Positions 6,058 to 8,369 of a DNA stretch of 8,369 bases are shown piece by piece (the stretch's first letter is position 1; each line of letters begins with the position of its first letter). The notes under the pieces were generated by a model. That model saw only the letters and a program-made list of their open reading frames with translations, was not told where the DNA came from and did no database searches. Source of the stretch: Verrucomicrobiales bacterium (lineage in GTDB: Bacteria > Verrucomicrobiota > Verrucomicrobiia > Limisphaerales > UBA1100); contig DPAW01000268.1 in the NCBI GenBank assembly GCA_003517285.1, forward strand, positions 5,337 through 13,705. The letters are read 5' to 3'. The translations under genes and the position numbers were made by a program.

Positions 6058-6909
6058 TTACTCCGGGCGTTGGTAATCGGCCAGGTCGGCGATGAAGGTA
6101 CCATGTTTGACTTTGGTGCGGATGCGTAGGACGGCCCGATGGGAATCGGCACTGAGCCATATCTGCAACTTGGCGTCGGGATCTTTTTGGAACACGCCGC
6201 GTAACTGGCCGAGGTCTGGCTCCACCAAAATAGTTTTATAATTCTTATCGCCGATCTGGATTTCTTCCTGCCCGACGACCGTCACCTTGGATTGAAACGT
6301 CGCCTTGCCGTCGCACACGGCACTGTCGAATTCACCTGGGCGGGCGAGGTCCAGTTCGCGAAATTTAAAGATAATGCTGAGCGGGTCAAAGGTGCTCGGT
6401 TCGGTATCCACTACGCCATCCGGGTTGCCGTTGAGCTGACGACGGCAACGTCGTTGTTGCGGATCAAACTGCAGCGCCACATTGCGCGAGGCCAAATCCT
6501 TTTGCACGGTGTGATATTCGAGCGAGTGGGTGAACTGCGCGTTCACAATCGAGCGGGCATCGTACTGCACCAGCCCGCCGAGCGCGCCGCCATTGAGAGT
6601 GAACTGCCAGGCCTTTGTGCCGTTGTGATCAATCTGTTGCGCGGCAAATGTTACCTTGCCGGCCGGCATTTTAAGAAGGCCTTTCTCCATACGCACCTGA
6701 TAATGCCCCACCTCGCCATCGGCAAAATGGCGAGGTTGATACACGACGATTGTCTCGGGAGCTGAGGCTTTATCTCCCTTGTTTTCAAAACGCATGCCGG
6801 GCCGGGGTTGCCGGTAATTGCTCTCGGTCTTGCCCAGCCACGCAAGCAGCAGCCAGAGGCTGAGCAGGCCGGCGAGACTGATGATGCCGATGAGCGCGGC
6901 GCGTTTCAT
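6058..6909 (-). CDS. Membrane-anchored DUF3108-like protein
   Basis: The 283-residue product starts with MKR and a hydrophobic segment at about 4-25 (signal peptide or uncleaved N-terminal anchor; I see no clear lipobox and no firm cleavage site), so the rest should face the periplasm. The remainder resembles DUF3108 proteins: alternating beta strands, the FDPLSIIFKFREL block at 174-186, a strand pair around VVGQEEIQIGDKNYKTILVEP, and RGVFQKDPDAKLQIWLS followed by HRAVLRIRTK at 248-266. The family is of unknown function. Two cysteines (155 and 199) could form a disulfide. The ATG at 6909 lies 4 bases behind the stop of the DAHP synthase gene on the same strand, so it is almost certainly in that transcript; CTGAGG just before the start is a weak, too-close ribosome site. 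No functional link with aromatic biosynthesis is evident. The family call rests on motif memory, not on a search. Confidence 0.7.
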   Translation of the reverse strand: MKRAALIGIISLAGLLSLWLLLAWLGKTESNYRQPRPGMRFENKGDKASAPETIVVYQPRHFADGEVGHYQVRMEKGLLKMPAGKVTFAAQQIDHNGTKAWQFTLNGGALGGLVQYDARSIVNAQFTHSLEYHTVQKDLASRNVALQFDPQQRRCRRQLNGNPDGVVDTEPSTFDPLSIIFKFRELDLARPGEFDSAVCDGKATFQSKVTVVGQEEIQIGDKNYKTILVEPDLGQLRGVFQKDPDAKLQIWLSADSHRAVLRIRTKVKHGTFIADLADYQRPE

Positions 6910-6913
6910 GGCC

Positions 6914-8266
6914 TCAGGATGCCGCCAACCGGAGCCCTTGTAAACGCTGGGAAATGCGCAAGGCGAGCTCGAGGCTTTGGGCGTAATTCAGGCGCGGATC
7001 GCAGTAGGTTTCGTAACTGCGCGAGAGATCCGCTACGGAAAGTTCCTGCGGTCCGCCCGTGCATTCGGTGACGTCCTCGCCGGTGAGTTCAAAATGCACG
7101 CCACCCAATCGGCTGCCGGTCGCTTCGTGCGCGGCAAACGCGCCCTCCAGTTCGGCGAGCACTGCATCATAATCACGCGTCTTCAAGCCCGTATCCGTGC
7201 TCACCGTATTGCCGTGCATGGGATCGCACACCCATGTGATGGTGCGTCCGGCAGCCTGCACGGCCTGCACCAATGGCGGCAACGCCTCGGCGATGCGGCC
7301 CGCGCCCAGTCGTGTGATGACCGTAATGCGTCCGGGGCGATTAGCTGGCTCGAGAGCCGTAATCAACTCCACCAAATCCGCCGGTGCCATGCTCGGGCCG
7401 GCCTTGATCCCGACTGGGTTTTCCAGCCCGCGAAAGTACTCCACATGCGCCCCATCCAGCTGGCGGGTCCGGTCGCCAATCCACAAAAAATGCGCGCCAA
7501 GATTATACCAACGCTCGCCCACCGGCTCGGTTAAGGCGGCCTCGTAATCGAGCAGCAGCCCTTCGTGTGAGCAGAACAGCTCCACGGTCTTTAGCGCGGC
7601 CGTACCGCGGACGCCGGTGGATTCCACGAAATCGATGGCATCGCGAATACGATCCACGATGTCCTCGTAGGCAGCACGATTGGCGCTGCTGCGCACAAAG
7701 CCAAGATCCCAATGCTGCGGATGATGCAGATCCGCGAAACCCCCATCCACCAGCGCTCGGGCATAATTCAGCGTGGCGGCGGAATGATGATATGCGGTGA
7801 TTAAACGCGAAGGGTCCGCATCCCTCGCGCTTTTTTGAATCCCATTAACGATATCGCCACGATAACTTAGTAATTCTTGGCCAACTACGGTTTCTGTATC
7901 GCTGCTGCGTGGTTTGGCGTATTGGCCGGCCATTCGGCCGACGCGGATCACCGGGATGCGCGCGCCCCACGTGAGCACGAGCGACATTTGCAATAGAATC
8001 TTAAGCTTCGCCTCGATGGCCGCCTTACGGCAATCGGCAAAGCGTTCCGCGCAATCGCCGCCCTGCAGGAGAAACGCCTCGCCTCGCGCGGCCTTCGCTA
8101 GGTGCGCTCGTAAGGCCTCGACTTCCCCGTGATTCACCAACGGCGGCATCGAGCGCACGGCATCGAGCGCGGTGTTCAGCGCCACCGCATCAGCGTACTT
8201 GGGCTGCTGCACAATCGGCTTGTCGCGCCAGGAATCCGGGGTCCAATTGGCGGCCGCGTCATTCAC
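6914..8266 (-). CDS. aroG: Class II 3-deoxy-7-phosphoheptulonate (DAHP) synthase
   Basis: The enzyme condenses phosphoenolpyruvate and erythrose-4-phosphate, the first step of the shikimate pathway. It is the class II (plant and Mycobacterium) type. With the GTG at 8266 the product has 450 residues, close to the 448-462 of bacterial relatives. Metal ligands are visible: Cys72 in GGDCAERF, His351 in DPMHGNT, Glu393 in HFELTGE and Asp423 in YCDPRLNY; their spacing beyond Cys is identical to that of the M. tuberculosis enzyme (Cys87, His369, Glu411, Asp441). Phosphoenolpyruvate contacts include RVGRMAGQYAKPRS, Lys288 in GIKAGP and Arg319 in RLGAG. The frame opens at 8359 with a TTG directly behind a stop; I prefer GTG 8266 because conservation begins at NWTPDSWR, but no Shine-Dalgarno supports either start. 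The DUF3108-like gene follows after 4 bases. Feedback control cannot be judged from the sequence. Confidence 0.93.
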   Translation of the reverse strand: MNDAAANWTPDSWRDKPIVQQPKYADAVALNTALDAVRSMPPLVNHGEVEALRAHLAKAARGEAFLLQGGDCAERFADCRKAAIEAKLKILLQMSLVLTWGARIPVIRVGRMAGQYAKPRSSDTETVVGQELLSYRGDIVNGIQKSARDADPSRLITAYHHSAATLNYARALVDGGFADLHHPQHWDLGFVRSSANRAAYEDIVDRIRDAIDFVESTGVRGTAALKTVELFCSHEGLLLDYEAALTEPVGERWYNLGAHFLWIGDRTRQLDGAHVEYFRGLENPVGIKAGPSMAPADLVELITALEPANRPGRITVITRLGAGRIAEALPPLVQAVQAAGRTITWVCDPMHGNTVSTDTGLKTRDYDAVLAELEGAFAAHEATGSRLGGVHFELTGEDVTECTGGPQELSVADLSRSYETYCDPRLNYAQSLELALRISQRLQGLRLAAS

Positions 8267-8293
8267 TGGCGGGGGCAGAAAATGGATCGAGCG

Positions 8294-8352
8294 CTTTGGG
8301 TTGGGTTTCAGGCTGCGGCCCGATTGCTGAATGGCGGATGACTTTGGGTTGG
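8294..8352 (-). repeat. 11-bp direct repeat in front of the DAHP synthase gene
   Basis: CCAACCCAAAG (minus strand) occurs at 8342-8352 and again at 8294-8304, 48 bases apart. The outer copy overlaps the 10-bp palindrome GTTGGCCAAC at 8348-8357. If translation starts at 8266 both copies are in the leader and could be operator half-sites; if it starts at 8359 they both encode Asn-Pro-Lys. The repeat itself is exact; any regulatory role is speculation. Confidence 0.4.
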
Positions 8353-8369
8353 CCAACAATCAGCCAGCC

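Noticed and set aside
6037..6060. GGCC-GCTA-GGCC and AGGC/GCCT hairpins at the end of ffh
   Set aside because: The stems are only 4 bp and no T-run follows on either strand, so they do not make a terminator.
6977..7534. 185-residue open frame antisense to the DAHP synthase gene, and similar ones at 6292-6765 and 3461-3928
   Set aside because: Each lies entirely opposite a gene with clear family motifs and shows no recognisable domain.
7964..7976. Second CACGTG core (CCACGTGA) in the DAHP synthase gene
   Set aside because: The flanks GCGCC and GCACG do not match the outer parS bases, so only the six-base core agrees.

Overview
The window is a gene-dense stretch of bacterial chromosome from what is probably a member of the PVC superphylum, most likely Verrucomicrobiota. 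The clues are a glucose-6-phosphate isomerase end with a PVC-like NAYHQPGVEAGKK motif and an extra C-terminal domain, a 24-residue leucine-rich-repeat protein of the kind common in Planctomycetes and Verrucomicrobia, a DUF3108-like envelope protein, a class II DAHP synthase, and few Shine-Dalgarno sites. This placement is inference; no marker RNA gene is present apart from a tRNA. I see no mobile element, CRISPR array, prophage or rRNA.

Layout. On the plus strand, bases 1-2230 hold the 3' end of pgi, overlapped by mnmG (tRNA U34 modification). mnmG contains a perfect 16-bp palindrome that matches the ParB-binding site parS. Bases 2242-4570 are on the minus strand and read leftwards as tRNA-Tyr(GUA), a gamma-glutamylcyclotransferase-like protein, a leucine-rich-repeat protein, and a voltage-gated cation channel of the NaChBac type. 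From 4691 the plus strand carries ffh, the signal recognition particle GTPase, which diverges from the tRNA over a 120-bp promoter region. Bases 6058-8266 are again minus strand: a class II DAHP synthase (first step of the shikimate pathway) followed after 4 bases by a membrane-anchored DUF3108-like protein. Both convergent junctions are only 11 bp.

How the genes relate. Most are housekeeping genes of unrelated pathways (glycolysis, tRNA modification, protein targeting, aromatic biosynthesis), and I see no single multi-gene novel system. The most interesting signals are the parS-like site inside a 27-residue insertion of MnmG, which suggests that this locus lies in the origin-proximal segregation domain; the channel, whose filter TLEDWTD has the acidic pattern associated with calcium rather than sodium permeation and which has an extended outer loop; and a protein gene whose start lies only 21 bases behind tRNA-Tyr with a U-rich, C-rich leader.
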